Assembly (NCBI RefSeq): GCF_004104015.1
Contig: NZ_RYFV01000028.1
Coordinates: 1 to 42,931, forward strand
Direction of reading: 5' to 3'
Source of the DNA: Actinomyces oricola
GTDB lineage: Bacteria > Actinomycetota > Actinomycetes > Actinomycetales > Actinomycetaceae
DNA length: 42,931 bases
Shown here: in pieces, positions 14,843 through 24,001 of the stretch
How the letters are laid out: each line of letters opens with the position of its first letter
Numbering within the stretch: the stretch's first letter is position 1
Program-made: the position numbers and the translations under genes
The notes under the pieces: generated by a model
Seen by the model: only the letters and a program-made list of their open reading frames with translations
Told to the model about the DNA's origin: nothing
The model's database searches: none

Positions 14843-15559
14843 ATGAAACCGCATATCGTTGCTCCGTTGTTCTATACGGCCGCCATGGGCGCGATCTTCG
14901 CCTATCTGCACCATATCCGGGGCGCCGGCTATGGAAGTGCGGAGTTCATCCAGGGCGCCGTATTAGGAGTGGCATTGTTGGCGGCAGCCAGCGCTGCGTA
15001 CTGCCGGTCACAGCGCCCGACCCTGCCGGACGCGGCCCCTTCGGGCTGGCGGATCATGCTGCTGCCCATGGTTCCCTCAGGAGCGATGACGCTCTACGCT
15101 CTGGCCACGCGGGCCCAGACCAGTTGGGCCTTTGTCGCACCGCTCCTGCTGGCCATCGCCGTCGGCCTGGGCGAGGAGCTGATCTACCGCAAGGTCGTGC
15201 TTTCATCTCTTCTGCGAACCACCTCGCCCAGGCGCGCCATAGTGGTCAGCGCAGCAATCTTCTCCGTGCTTCACGCCGTCAATGTTCTGGGCGGGCAAAC
15301 GGCCGTTGACACCTTCCGGCAGCTCATGTCTACCTTCGTGGCCGGTTTGGCCTATGCCGTGATGTACCTCTACACCCGGCGCATCGCCTGGCTCATCGTG
15401 GCGCACGCCATGTGGGACTACGCCGGGTTCTCCGGTGCCATCACCCCGGGTTCGCCGCTGGCGTCGCTGGCGCTGGTGGTGCCGCTCCTGGAGGTGATCG
15501 CCACGGTGGTGATCCTGCGCCGGCACAGGGAACTCATATCCACTGAGGCGCCCGTATGA
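14843..15559 (+). CDS. CPBP-family intramembrane protease
   Basis: A 238-residue membrane protein with about seven hydrophobic segments. The CPBP (CAAX protease and bacteriocin-processing) motifs are present: EELIYR (EExxxR, residues ~112-117), FSVLH (second motif, ~142-146) and HAMWD (third motif, ~190-194). Family members are glutamate-dependent intramembrane proteases; in bacteria some confer immunity to self-made bacteriocins or process membrane-bound peptides. No bacteriocin gene is visible next to it. ATG 14843 follows a weak GAGA. It points toward, and is convergent with, the CHAT/STAND operon. Whether it belongs to the accessory island is unclear. Confidence 0.8.
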   Translation: MKPHIVAPLFYTAAMGAIFAYLHHIRGAGYGSAEFIQGAVLGVALLAAASAAYCRSQRPTLPDAAPSGWRIMLLPMVPSGAMTLYALATRAQTSWAFVAPLLLAIAVGLGEELIYRKVVLSSLLRTTSPRRAIVVSAAIFSVLHAVNVLGGQTAVDTFRQLMSTFVAGLAYAVMYLYTRRIAWLIVAHAMWDYAGFSGAITPGSPLASLALVVPLLEVIATVVILRRHRELISTEAPV

Positions 15560-16006
15560 GCTGAATCATGCTGAGTCACGGCGGCCCGGTGCCGCAGCCT
15601 CCGGCCCGAGTTTCGACATTTCAGTGCCCGTCTCGGGCGCCAGGTCTCGGGGTCGAGGTTGAGGGTGTTGAGGATGGCCTGGGCTTGGGATGTGAGTGGG
15701 GGGCCAGCGGTGATTGTCTGGTCGGCCAGGTGGATCCGGGCAGTCGGGAGGTGATGGGCTCGGGCAGGTTCGGCGGGACGGTCCGACGGCGACCAGGGCC
15801 GGGCCCAGTTGCGTTGACGGGCGTGCGGACGACGGCACTACGCCATGTTCCGCCCGCGTCGGCTCCGGGCAGCGCGGGCCGCACACGAAGAGGAAGACGC
15901 CCACGGCGGTGACCAGGACCATGTCCAGGTGGTGCTGACCATGCACCCACATCGCGCGCTGAGACTTGATCCGTCCATGCCACCTGATCGCGCCGCGCCG
16001 TTCCGA
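15560..16006. other. Intergenic region downstream of the CHAT gene, no gene recognised
   Basis: Spacer of 447 bp between convergent genes. A leftward frame (about 15566-15952) begins with a short hydrophobic stretch (LDMVLVTAVGVFLFVCG) and then becomes proline-rich low complexity. I see no family resemblance or ribosome site, and it may be a decayed gene. No RNA gene or IS end was recognised. Confidence 0.5.
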
Positions 16007-16981
16007 TCACAGGAAGCCCTGCGCGAGAGTCCAGCCCATGTCACCGGCGCACCTTGGGTACCGCCCTTGGGGGACACTGCCAAGGGCCGCTAATCCAGCC
16101 CGGTGAGCATCTTCCAGTTTCTTGTCCTGGAGCAGCGACCTGTAAAGACTGTGGCAGTATCGCGAGACATCGAGGTCACTTACCTCCCCGGGCCAGAACA
16201 CAATTGCCGACGACCAGCTGCCAAGGTGCGCGGCGATTGAAGTTGAGTTGCACCCGGCGAGAACGAGGAGACCGGGCGCAGGTTTTGTTGCGAGCATGGC
16301 AGCCAGATTGGAGATTTCGACCTGAACGGGTTTCGAGGGATCGCAGGAGTCCGCCAGCTCCACCGCACTACCGGTCGAGTGAAAGGCAAGGTGAAGGATT
16401 GAGGATCGACGATGCGGAGACACCTCGTCCGCTGTAATATTAGGGCACGCCTCGGCCTCCCTTTTCGCGATACGAAAGAGTTCACGGATCCGAGTGACTC
16501 CGGCATTGAAATTATTCCCGTTGCTGTCGCTTCCTGTCATAATAAGAATGGTGATCGGCGTCCCTCGTCGCGAGCGTTTAGGTACGACCTCCGAGTCACG
16601 CGCGAGCTCGATATCCATGAACGCCAAGGCAGCCCGGTTATCGGGAGGTAGACATTTCTTCGTCTCGAACTTAGCGATAAAGTTTACAGACCGTCTTGGC
16701 AGCTGCGGCTCGCCGGGGAGATGACGACGCAGGAGGGCAGGATCGATGTAAACTTGCGGCGGCGGATAAATTGGCGCTTCAGGCGCGCACCACGCAAGGA
16801 TCTCGTCACGGTCGACGTCACAGAGTATCTCGAGTTCATCGAGAGGAACTCCTTGTTCGAGCTTGCTCTTGATCCACGCGCGGCGCGCTTCCCTGGCCGA
16901 TCGGCGTTCCGTCTCGGTGCCGCGGCGGCAGTGTTCATTGAGATCCCTGAGGAGCGTGACATCCGCGACGGTTAATCTCAT
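16007..16981 (-). CDS. CHAT-type caspase-like protease, predicted effector
   Basis: A 324-residue soluble protein. Residues ~1-66 are helical with an HTH-like pattern (GVPLDELEILCDVDRDEILAW). From ~140 it follows the CHAT/caspase-hemoglobinase fold: strand TPITILIMTG, catalytic His201 in ILHLAFHSTGS, and catalytic Cys244 in LLVLAGCNSTS. The usual tail follows (AIVFWPGEVSDLD, then SLYRSLLQDKKLEDAHRAGLAAL). Such proteases act as effectors in prokaryotic conflict systems, cutting host or partner proteins when a sensor NTPase fires. It is the last gene of the operon and overlaps the STAND gene by ATGA, so the two products should be made together. Base composition is visibly more AT-rich than in the core genes, a sign of transfer. 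The target is unknown. Confidence 0.75.
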   Translation of the reverse strand: MRLTVADVTLLRDLNEHCRRGTETERRSAREARRAWIKSKLEQGVPLDELEILCDVDRDEILAWCAPEAPIYPPPQVYIDPALLRRHLPGEPQLPRRSVNFIAKFETKKCLPPDNRAALAFMDIELARDSEVVPKRSRRGTPITILIMTGSDSNGNNFNAGVTRIRELFRIAKREAEACPNITADEVSPHRRSSILHLAFHSTGSAVELADSCDPSKPVQVEISNLAAMLATKPAPGLLVLAGCNSTSIAAHLGSWSSAIVFWPGEVSDLDVSRYCHSLYRSLLQDKKLEDAHRAGLAALGSVPQGRYPRCAGDMGWTLAQGFL

Positions 16982-19900
16982 GATGAGGACGCACGCGAGG
17001 AATGATTGAGGATGTCAAGCAGATCCGAGAAACCTGACGGGCAGTCCTCATGGAGAAGAGCCTGGGACAGCAGGAGACGGAGCTGCTCAATGTGGAATGA
17101 CGATACCGACTCGCGCGCGCCTTGGAGCCGGACCTCTGCTTTCCCGGTTTCTCCGGCCGCAGCCGCACGCAGGACCTCAGCGAGGACGCCAAGCGACATA
17201 TGGTTAGCCAGCGAAGGGTTCAGAACCAGGGCAGCGAGGATCGCCCGCCACTTCCCTCGTCCCAGAAGATCCGCGAGGGCATCAACAGCATCGTCAGCAT
17301 TCGTGACCGCGTAGGCGATCTCCGGATCGGACAAGCGGGCCAGGTCAAGCAGTGCCGTGAGCGTGGCGGCCTCGTCGGCGGAGGTGAGATTCTTCAGAGC
17401 CTGTGGAACAAGGTCTGCAAGCCTGGAATCGGTCAGCAGCGTGGGGTGGTTGCGCAGGTACTGGCCTCCACGACTCCGCCTATGCTCGGCGAGCCACTCT
17501 TTGGTCAATGTTATGGCGAGGTCTTGACTTCTCAGCAGCGAAGCGATCTCATCAATACCATGGCTCTTGATCTGGGTGACGTACTGATGAAGCACGCTAA
17601 TCGGTGGCACATCGATAAAGAGATCAGTAAGCGCGTCTAGCGTCTCGCAGTCGGAGGGGGTGGGAGAGTTCCATTCTGATTCCAGGTAGGTCGCCTGCTC
17701 GGCTGGGCTGTCACAGTTAAGCCACGTCTCCAGACATTGCCTGAGAGACTCGTCGACAATAACAACTGCCCAGATGGGAAGGTCCTCATTCGTGAGACCG
17801 TGTTCTCGAAGGGCCGCCGCGATCTCACGCCGGCACGGTCCAAGAAATCGAGGATCGTCGTCCTTATTAGCTTCCTGGGCGGCAACTACCACATCTTCGG
17901 CCCCTTCGGATCCGCGCCAACGTGCTCGCGCCAGCAGGAGATAGGCTCGGGCAGCCGACGACAGGTGCTCTGTGTTCGTGGTGAAGACTTCCAGGACCTC
18001 ATCGTGGCGCCCAGCCTCCGACAGGCAGATGGCGAGGTTATTCAGGGACATGACAAGGTCCGAGATGTAGGCAGCCGCATTGGCCTCGGCCAGGGCCCGA
18101 CGCAGGTCGACAGCCTCCTGGGCGACCTGCAGCGCCTCATCCCAGCGCCCAGCCTCCGCCAGACGGCCTGCGAGATTGTTCAGGGAGGTTGCGAGGTCGG
18201 GGGTGTAGGCATCCGCATTGGCCTCGGCCAGGGCCCGACGCAGGTCGACAGCCTCCTGGGCGACCTGCAGCGCCTCATCCCGACGCCCAGCCTCCGCCAG
18301 ACGGCTCGCGAGGTTGCTCAGGGACATGGCAAGGTCAGGGGTGTAGGCAGCCGCATTAACCTCCGCGAGACGCTGATAAAGATCTACAGCCTCCTGAGCG
18401 GCCTGGAGCGCCTCATCGTAGCGATCAATTTTCGCCAGGCGATTGGCGAGGTTGTTCAAGGATCCGGCGAGGTCGGGGGTGTAGGCATCCGCATTGGCCT
18501 CGGCCAGGGCCCGACGCAGGATGACAGCCTCCTGGGCAGTCTCGAGCGCCTCAGCCCGACGCCCAGCCTCCGCCAGACGGCTCGCGAGGTTGCTCAGGGA
18601 CATGGCAAGGTCGGGGGTGTAGGCAGCCGCATTAACCTCCGCGAGACGCTGATAAAGATCTACAGCCTTCTGAGCGGCCTGGAGCGCCTCATCCCGACGC
18701 CCGACCTCTGACAGGCGGATGGCGAGGTTGTTCAGGGAGGCGGCGAGGTCAGGGGTGTAGGCATCCGCATTGGCCTCAGCCAGGGTCCAACGCAGATCGA
18801 CAGCCTCCTGAGCAGCACGAAGGGCCTCCTCGCAGCGTCCGACCTCCGCCAGGAAGGTGGCGAGATTGTTCAGGGAGGCGGCGAGGTCAGGGGTGTAGGC
18901 ATCCGCATTGGCCTCAGCCAGCTTCTGATAAAGGCCCTTAGCCTGTTGGGCAGCCTGAAGCGCCTCATCCCAGCGCCCAGCCTCCACCAGATGGCCCGCT
19001 AGGTTGCTCAGGGACATGGCGAGGTCAGGGGTGTAGGCATCCGCATTGGCCTCAGCCAGCTTCTGATAGAGACCCGTAGCCTGTTGGGCAACTTCGAGCG
19101 CCTCATCCCGACACCCGACCTCTGACAGGCGGATGGCGAGATTGTTCAGGGACATAGCGAGATCAGGGGTGTAGGCATCCGCATTGGCCTCAGCCAGGGC
19201 CCGACGCAGATCGACAGCCTCCTGAGCGGCCTGCAGCGCCTCACCCCAACTCCCAACTCTCGACAGACAGTTACCAAGATTACTCAGGGACATAGCGAGA
19301 TCAGGGGTATAGGCGGCCTCATTGTCCCGGGCCAGGTTCCGATAGATACTGGTAGCCTCCTGAGCGGCCTGGAGCGCCTCGTCCCAGCGCCCAGCCTCCG
19401 ACAGGCGGTTGGCGAGATTGTTCAGGGAGACGGCGAGGTCGGGGGTGTAGGCATCCGCATTGGCCTCGGCCAGGGCCCGACGCAGATCGACAGCCTCCTG
19501 AGCGGCCTGGAGCGCCTCATCCCAGCGCCCAGCCTCCGCCAGGCGGATGGCGAGATTGTTCAGGGACATGGCGAGGTCAGGGGTGTAGGCATCCGCATTG
19601 GCCTCAGCCAGCTTCTGATAAAGGCTCTTAGCCTGTTGGGCAGCCTGAAGCGCCTCATCCCGACGCCCAGCCTCCGCCAGATGGCCCGCTAGGTTGTTCA
19701 GGGAGGCAGCGAGGTTAGGAGTGTAAGCGGCCTCATTGGCTCCGGCAAGTTTCTGATAAAGGCTCTTAGCCTGTTGGGCAGCCTGAAGCGCCTCATCCCG
19801 ACGCCCAGCCTCCGCCAGATGGCCCGCTAGGTTGTTCAGGGAGACGGCGAGGTCAGGGGTGTAGGCATCCGCATTGGCCTCAGCAAGTTTCTGATAGAGA

Positions 19901-22467
19901 CCCGTAGCCTGTTGGGCAACTTCGAGCGCCTCATCCCGACGCCCAGCCTCCGCCAGGAAAGTGGCGAGGTTGTTCAGGGACATGGTGAGGTCGGGGGTGT
20001 AGGCAACCTCATTGGCCTCGGCCAGGGCCCGACGCAGGTCGACAGCCTCCTGGGCAGTCTCGAGCGCCTCATTCCGACGCCCAGCCTCTGACAGACGGAT
20101 GGCGAGATTGCTCAGGGACATGGCAAGGTCAGGGGTGTAAGCGGCCTCATTGGCCTCGGCAAGCTTCTGATAGAGGCCCGCAACCTGTTGGGCAGTCTCG
20201 AGTGCCTCATCTCGACGCCCAGCCTCCGACAGACGGTTAGCGAGATTATTCAGCGCCTGAGCTCGTTGCGCAGGTTCGTCTCCTGCCAAGGTCTCCAGCC
20301 GTCGTGCCACTGCCACACCCAGGCCTCTCAGCCAGCTGTGCCCCAAGGGAATGGCTTCATGAATCTCTGCCAGAGGTAGGTCGGCTCCGCTAGTGACGAG
20401 TTCCTCCAGAGCCCGCGCAAAAGGTCCTCCTCGAGCCAGGGAAACACGCAGAGCCGCACGCCACAGATGAGGGCGTGCGGCCAGGACTCGCCTGGCCAGG
20501 CTCAGTGCTCGTTCCTGGTCGAGGTCCGCAGCCCGGGTAATGACGCCGCAGCACCGCTCCGCCTGCTCCCCCAGCGCCAGCGCCCGAGCAACCACCAAGT
20601 CATCGGCCTCGGGATCCTCAAGGCCCGGCACCGTCAACGGGTCCTGAGGCAGCACCTCATCAAGCAGCTCTGGTGCCTTTCTGCAGACCTGGAGGACCAG
20701 GTGCTCCGCCACCGGATCCGGCTGGAGGACCACACCGCCGTCCCCGGCACCGCGCAGCAACGTCTCCTCCAGGAGCTCGGCGTAGCGGCTCCGTAGGAGG
20801 TGCTCGTTGCTCCACTCCGGCAGCCGGGAGAGAACCTCGTCGACCGCCTCGGCGTCGGGGGCCGGAGCCAGCATGGTCAGGACAGCCGCCGCCCGACGAT
20901 GATGAACCTTACTGATAATCGTGAGACCCGAGTCCCGTGCCTCCTCACGCCACCGCCCGAACTCCACCTCCAACACCCTGTCATACAGGTTGTCCCGTGT
21001 TGGTGGCAGTTTCTCGACGTCGATCTTCTTTGTATCATCCTCCTGCTTCGGCAACGCCGTCAGCCAGGCCTGAAGCACAATGTCCAGGGTGGTTCTCCCC
21101 TCCCGCTCCGGAGAGGGCATGTCCGCGGGCACGGATGAGCCCATGGCCTTGGCGAAGGCGTGGGCAGCCCGGCGGTACAGGAGCCCCGGAACATCCGGAA
21201 CATCCGGATCATCAAGACGCTGCTCAAGCCTCATGGGCAGCACCGCCCCCAGGCGGACCCCGTCCTCCTCCATGTTCTCCTGGAACTGCTCCCACCACAC
21301 GTCCGCGCCGCGGGAGGTGAGGACGAGCCGCGTCGGAGAACGGCGCGCGGCCAGGGCACGCAGCAGGCGCCGCAGCTGCTCCTGGCGAGACTCCTCAGCA
21401 TAGTCCACCACAATGAGCAGCTCGGTGGTCAGTTTGCTGAACTCGGCCAGATCGGCGTCGGACAGGTCCGCCCGTGCGGGCAGGAAACCCGCGCACCAGC
21501 CCAGAGTGCTCAGGTTGTGACACAGCTCGGCCGCGAGCCTCGTCTTGCCGCATCCTCCCGCGCCCGTCACCAGAGCCACCGCCAGATCGGTGCCTGCGGT
21601 ATTGGAGTCCTCGGTCGTGCCACCGGTGGCACAGGCCCAGTCGCGCAGCTGGTTCAGCTCCCGACGGGGGCAGAAGGGAACCACCCCGCTGCGTGTGCGG
21701 AGCAGCTGCAACGGCGTCGCCCCCTCGGCCAGGGGGAGGTATCCGGGCAGAAGAATCCCGGAAGGGTCCCTGACCTCGGGTGCAGAGGCGTCGTCGAGCA
21801 TCGTGGTGGCCCGCAGGCCCCCGACGTCCACACACACGTCCCACTGCCAGGTCCGCAGGTACTCGGCGCCCTTGGCCAGAGCCTTTGCCCAGTCGCCCGG
21901 AGATCCACCGGGCGGGGTCGTCACCTGCTGCGCGTCAATCGCCAGCCAGGACTGGGCGCGCTCAGGATCGGATGTAACAAGGTCCTCAATCCGGAAGTCA
22001 TCGTCGAGGAAGGGCTCGCGCGTAAAACCCCCCTTCAGCCGGGCCGGGCAGCCCACGCCCCAGGAGGCATTCACGGGCACCAGGACGATCGCGTGCCGCT
22101 GCTGATGCTCCCGCTCGCCCCGCTTAAGGGTGAGGATCATGGGGTACACGCCCGCATCGAGGGCGGCGCAGCAGAAGGTGACGCACATGTCCAGGCAGGT
22201 GGCCAGTCGCCAGGACAGCACCTCGTTCAGGGGGCGCACGTCCTGCGCCCCGCGCTCGGAGTCCGCCGGCTCGCGCACGTAGCGGATGCCCAGCAGGGTC
22301 AGCTGCTCTATGATCCGCTCGCACTTGAGAGAAACATTGCCCGAGTCCGGCCCAGGCATCTGCCGACCGTCCGCCGCGGACAGGAGACGGTGCACCCAGC
22401 CGGCGTGCACCATGCGCGCCAGGTAGGTCGGGTGCTGCTCGGCGTCCCACCTTACTCGCTCGGGCAC
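16978..22467 (-). CDS. Giant STAND-type NTPase with transglutaminase-like and TPR domains
   Basis: 1829 residues, predicted cytosolic. Residues ~80-180 look like a transglutaminase-like (papain-fold) domain: Cys91 in ATCLDMCVTF, His125 in RHAIVLV, Asp178 in WLAIDA form a plausible triad. An NTPase follows with P-loop GAGGCGKT (302-309), Walker B LLIVVDYAEE (350-359) and a sensor-like LVLTSRG (381-387), then a helical region (~430-735). Residues 741-1476 are sixteen 46-residue TPR units with a partial seventeenth. The C-terminal ~310 residues are helical without a known match. In STAND proteins repeats sense a trigger and the NTPase oligomerises to activate effectors. GTG start at 22467 overlaps the hydrolase gene by 16 nt. 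Middle gene of the operon hydrolase - STAND - CHAT. The activating signal is unknown. Confidence 0.8.
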   Translation of the reverse strand: MPERVRWDAEQHPTYLARMVHAGWVHRLLSAADGRQMPGPDSGNVSLKCERIIEQLTLLGIRYVREPADSERGAQDVRPLNEVLSWRLATCLDMCVTFCCAALDAGVYPMILTLKRGEREHQQRHAIVLVPVNASWGVGCPARLKGGFTREPFLDDDFRIEDLVTSDPERAQSWLAIDAQQVTTPPGGSPGDWAKALAKGAEYLRTWQWDVCVDVGGLRATTMLDDASAPEVRDPSGILLPGYLPLAEGATPLQLLRTRSGVVPFCPRRELNQLRDWACATGGTTEDSNTAGTDLAVALVTGAGGCGKTRLAAELCHNLSTLGWCAGFLPARADLSDADLAEFSKLTTELLIVVDYAEESRQEQLRRLLRALAARRSPTRLVLTSRGADVWWEQFQENMEEDGVRLGAVLPMRLEQRLDDPDVPDVPGLLYRRAAHAFAKAMGSSVPADMPSPEREGRTTLDIVLQAWLTALPKQEDDTKKIDVEKLPPTRDNLYDRVLEVEFGRWREEARDSGLTIISKVHHRRAAAVLTMLAPAPDAEAVDEVLSRLPEWSNEHLLRSRYAELLEETLLRGAGDGGVVLQPDPVAEHLVLQVCRKAPELLDEVLPQDPLTVPGLEDPEADDLVVARALALGEQAERCCGVITRAADLDQERALSLARRVLAARPHLWRAALRVSLARGGPFARALEELVTSGADLPLAEIHEAIPLGHSWLRGLGVAVARRLETLAGDEPAQRAQALNNLANRLSEAGRRDEALETAQQVAGLYQKLAEANEAAYTPDLAMSLSNLAIRLSEAGRRNEALETAQEAVDLRRALAEANEVAYTPDLTMSLNNLATFLAEAGRRDEALEVAQQATGLYQKLAEANADAYTPDLAVSLNNLAGHLAEAGRRDEALQAAQQAKSLYQKLAGANEAAYTPNLAASLNNLAGHLAEAGRRDEALQAAQQAKSLYQKLAEANADAYTPDLAMSLNNLAIRLAEAGRWDEALQAAQEAVDLRRALAEANADAYTPDLAVSLNNLANRLSEAGRWDEALQAAQEATSIYRNLARDNEAAYTPDLAMSLSNLGNCLSRVGSWGEALQAAQEAVDLRRALAEANADAYTPDLAMSLNNLAIRLSEVGCRDEALEVAQQATGLYQKLAEANADAYTPDLAMSLSNLAGHLVEAGRWDEALQAAQQAKGLYQKLAEANADAYTPDLAASLNNLATFLAEVGRCEEALRAAQEAVDLRWTLAEANADAYTPDLAASLNNLAIRLSEVGRRDEALQAAQKAVDLYQRLAEVNAAAYTPDLAMSLSNLASRLAEAGRRAEALETAQEAVILRRALAEANADAYTPDLAGSLNNLANRLAKIDRYDEALQAAQEAVDLYQRLAEVNAAAYTPDLAMSLSNLASRLAEAGRRDEALQVAQEAVDLRRALAEANADAYTPDLATSLNNLAGRLAEAGRWDEALQVAQEAVDLRRALAEANAAAYISDLVMSLNNLAICLSEAGRHDEVLEVFTTNTEHLSSAARAYLLLARARWRGSEGAEDVVVAAQEANKDDDPRFLGPCRREIAAALREHGLTNEDLPIWAVVIVDESLRQCLETWLNCDSPAEQATYLESEWNSPTPSDCETLDALTDLFIDVPPISVLHQYVTQIKSHGIDEIASLLRSQDLAITLTKEWLAEHRRSRGGQYLRNHPTLLTDSRLADLVPQALKNLTSADEAATLTALLDLARLSDPEIAYAVTNADDAVDALADLLGRGKWRAILAALVLNPSLANHMSLGVLAEVLRAAAAGETGKAEVRLQGARESVSSFHIEQLRLLLSQALLHEDCPSGFSDLLDILNHSSRASSS
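18040..20247 (-). repeat. Sixteen 138-bp in-frame repeats encoding TPR units
   Basis: The coding repeat has a strict period of 138 bp (46 residues); motif positions such as GCATCCGCATTGGCCTC recur at multiples of 138. Units mix two main helix-B types, GLYQKLAEA and DLRRALAEA, with a few intermediates. Neighbouring units are close in DNA sequence, so unequal crossing-over and copy-number change are expected. The linker YTPDLAMSL closes nearly every unit. Confidence 0.95.
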
Positions 22468-23828
22468 GGCACAACCCCCACCCGGACGGTCTCCTCCAGG
22501 TCCAGCCCTCCGGACACGCCCGCGGCCGTGGCCCTCAAACGGTGGACCCCGGCCTTCAATGGCGGGGTCTGCGCCACCCAGGCCTCGCCGTCGGTCTCGA
22601 CGGGAACCTCGCCCGTTGAGGTGAGGAAGACCCGGAGATCGCTGGCACCCAGCGCCTCGCCGGAGGCGTCCTCAATGGCGATGCGCACCGTCTGCGGCTG
22701 CCCCGCCGGGACCACATCATCGAGGTCGATGCTCAAGTAGGCCTCAGGGCGGTCTGCGTCACCCCGAATGGCAGCGGGCAGCGGCTCCATGCCATAACCG
22801 GCGACGTGCCCGTCTACGGCACCCTCCTCCATGAGCTCGCTGTGCTTACTCTTCAATCGGTGCCAGGAGTCCGGCCTCCCCTCCAGGAAATCTGGGATCA
22901 CGGAGATCATCGGCACCGTACCGTCACCGCCGCGGCGACTCGCGCCGAGCCCAGGCAGGTCCGCCTTCTTGGTCCTCAGGCGGTTACCGGTCAGAACGGC
23001 CCGGCACAAGGTGGGAATGCCCTGCGTGTAGTAGATGTTGAAGGGGTTCCCGCTCGTGCTGGCCGCCTTGGCCTCCAGCTCCTGGTGCAGAGCACAGTTC
23101 GCCTGGTAGGCCGCCTCGGCCCGGGCCTGGAAGCCGGGCACGGCCTGGGCCACCTGGTAGGGATAGAGTTGGCCCGTCCCGTCCTCGACCGCCTTCCAAT
23201 GGGGCAGCAGGTCGAAGACCGAGTCCCACCCCCGCAGCACGCGGTTGAAGGAGCCGGGCAGGGGTAGGCCGCGCGCGCTCGCCCCATTGACCAGGACCTC
23301 GAGGGCCTTCGTGGCCCCCCGGTAGGGCGTGCCCAGGGTCATGATCTCCCTGACCTCGATCCCGTCACTGAGATTGGCCCACCACGACGCCGCCACGAGC
23401 CCACCCATGGAATGAGCCACGAGGACGACCGGCCGTCCCTGGGCGCGCCGACGGATCTCCCGGTCCAGGACCTCGGCATTGTGCGCCACGGAGCGGCGGA
23501 AGTCGTAGGGGAAGGCCACCAGGGATGCGTCGGGCCGCACTGGCTGAGGATCGTGCGGACGCGCCGTGGCCACCTCCGCCTGACTCAGGCCAAGCACCTG
23601 GGTCAGACGATCCATGATCCTGTCGTAGCCGGTGATGAGGAGAGGGTGGCAGACGCCGAAGGTGGGGATGAGTCCCACCGGGTGCAGGGAGCGGGCCATG
23701 TCCAGTTCGTCCGGATTCAGGCAGCACGTCAGAGCAGTCGGGGCATCCACTGTGTAGACGGTGTTGCCGTCGTCGTCGGCCAAGATACTTCCGCCGATAC
23801 CAGGAATAACAACGATCAGGGGATCCAT
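22452..23828 (-). CDS. LCAT-like alpha/beta hydrolase (predicted intracellular lipase)
   Basis: A 458-residue protein without a signal peptide. The N-terminal VVIPGIGGSIL (oxyanion region), AFPYDFRRS (~105-113) and nucleophile Ser140 in VAHSMGGLVA are typical of the lecithin:cholesterol acyltransferase/lipase family. Asp302 in GGDGTVP and His329 in KHSEL complete the triad. Residues ~360-458 form a beta-rich, Ig-like tail (LSIDLDDVVPAGQPQTVRIAI). Relatives cleave or transfer acyl groups of phospholipids or other esters. As first gene of the operon with STAND and CHAT genes, it could be a membrane-damaging effector; that is inference. ATG 23828 has GAGAGG 7 nt upstream, and a -10-like TAGGCT lies at 23866-23871. 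Its stop overlaps the next start by 16 nt. Confidence 0.85.
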   Translation of the reverse strand: MDPLIVVIPGIGGSILADDDGNTVYTVDAPTALTCCLNPDELDMARSLHPVGLIPTFGVCHPLLITGYDRIMDRLTQVLGLSQAEVATARPHDPQPVRPDASLVAFPYDFRRSVAHNAEVLDREIRRRAQGRPVVLVAHSMGGLVAASWWANLSDGIEVREIMTLGTPYRGATKALEVLVNGASARGLPLPGSFNRVLRGWDSVFDLLPHWKAVEDGTGQLYPYQVAQAVPGFQARAEAAYQANCALHQELEAKAASTSGNPFNIYYTQGIPTLCRAVLTGNRLRTKKADLPGLGASRRGGDGTVPMISVIPDFLEGRPDSWHRLKSKHSELMEEGAVDGHVAGYGMEPLPAAIRGDADRPEAYLSIDLDDVVPAGQPQTVRIAIEDASGEALGASDLRVFLTSTGEVPVETDGEAWVAQTPPLKAGVHRLRATAAGVSGGLDLEETVRVGVVPCPSE

Positions 23829-23865
23829 GGCAACCTCTCTGGTCAGGACCTACCATTGAATTGGC

Positions 23866-23871
23866 AGCCTA
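23866..23871 (-). promoter_or_regulatory. Possible -10 box of the hydrolase-STAND-CHAT operon
   Basis: TAGGCT on the minus strand, 37 bp before ATG 23828, leaving room for a leader with the GAGAGG ribosome site. No good -35 box is seen, so this is a weak call. Confidence 0.35.
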
Positions 23872-24001
23872 ACAGCGCCCCAGCCCGCCTGTACGGCAGG
23901 TCATATGACAGGTTCTGGTACCAGCAGGTCCTCTCAGACACCCAAGGCAAGGTTGAGGGCAACCACCACCACGGCTGGCACAACGCACGGGACGGGCCTA
24001 G

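Noticed and set aside
15566-15952. Possible small membrane protein gene (LDMVLVTAVGVFLFVCG)
   Set aside because: Only one hydrophobic stretch, followed by proline-rich low complexity; no ribosome site or known family.
17737-18711. Long reading frames on the plus strand opposite the TPR region
   Set aside because: They mirror the 138-bp coding repeats of the minus-strand gene, have no ribosome sites or family motifs, and follow from GC-rich codon structure.
18040-20247. CRISPR-like array
   Set aside because: The period is 138 bp without unique spacers and it is in frame throughout; it encodes TPR units.
21160-22740. 526-codon plus-strand frame opposite the STAND/hydrolase junction
   Set aside because: The minus strand has clear Walker, transglutaminase-like and hydrolase motifs; the plus-strand translation shows no domain.
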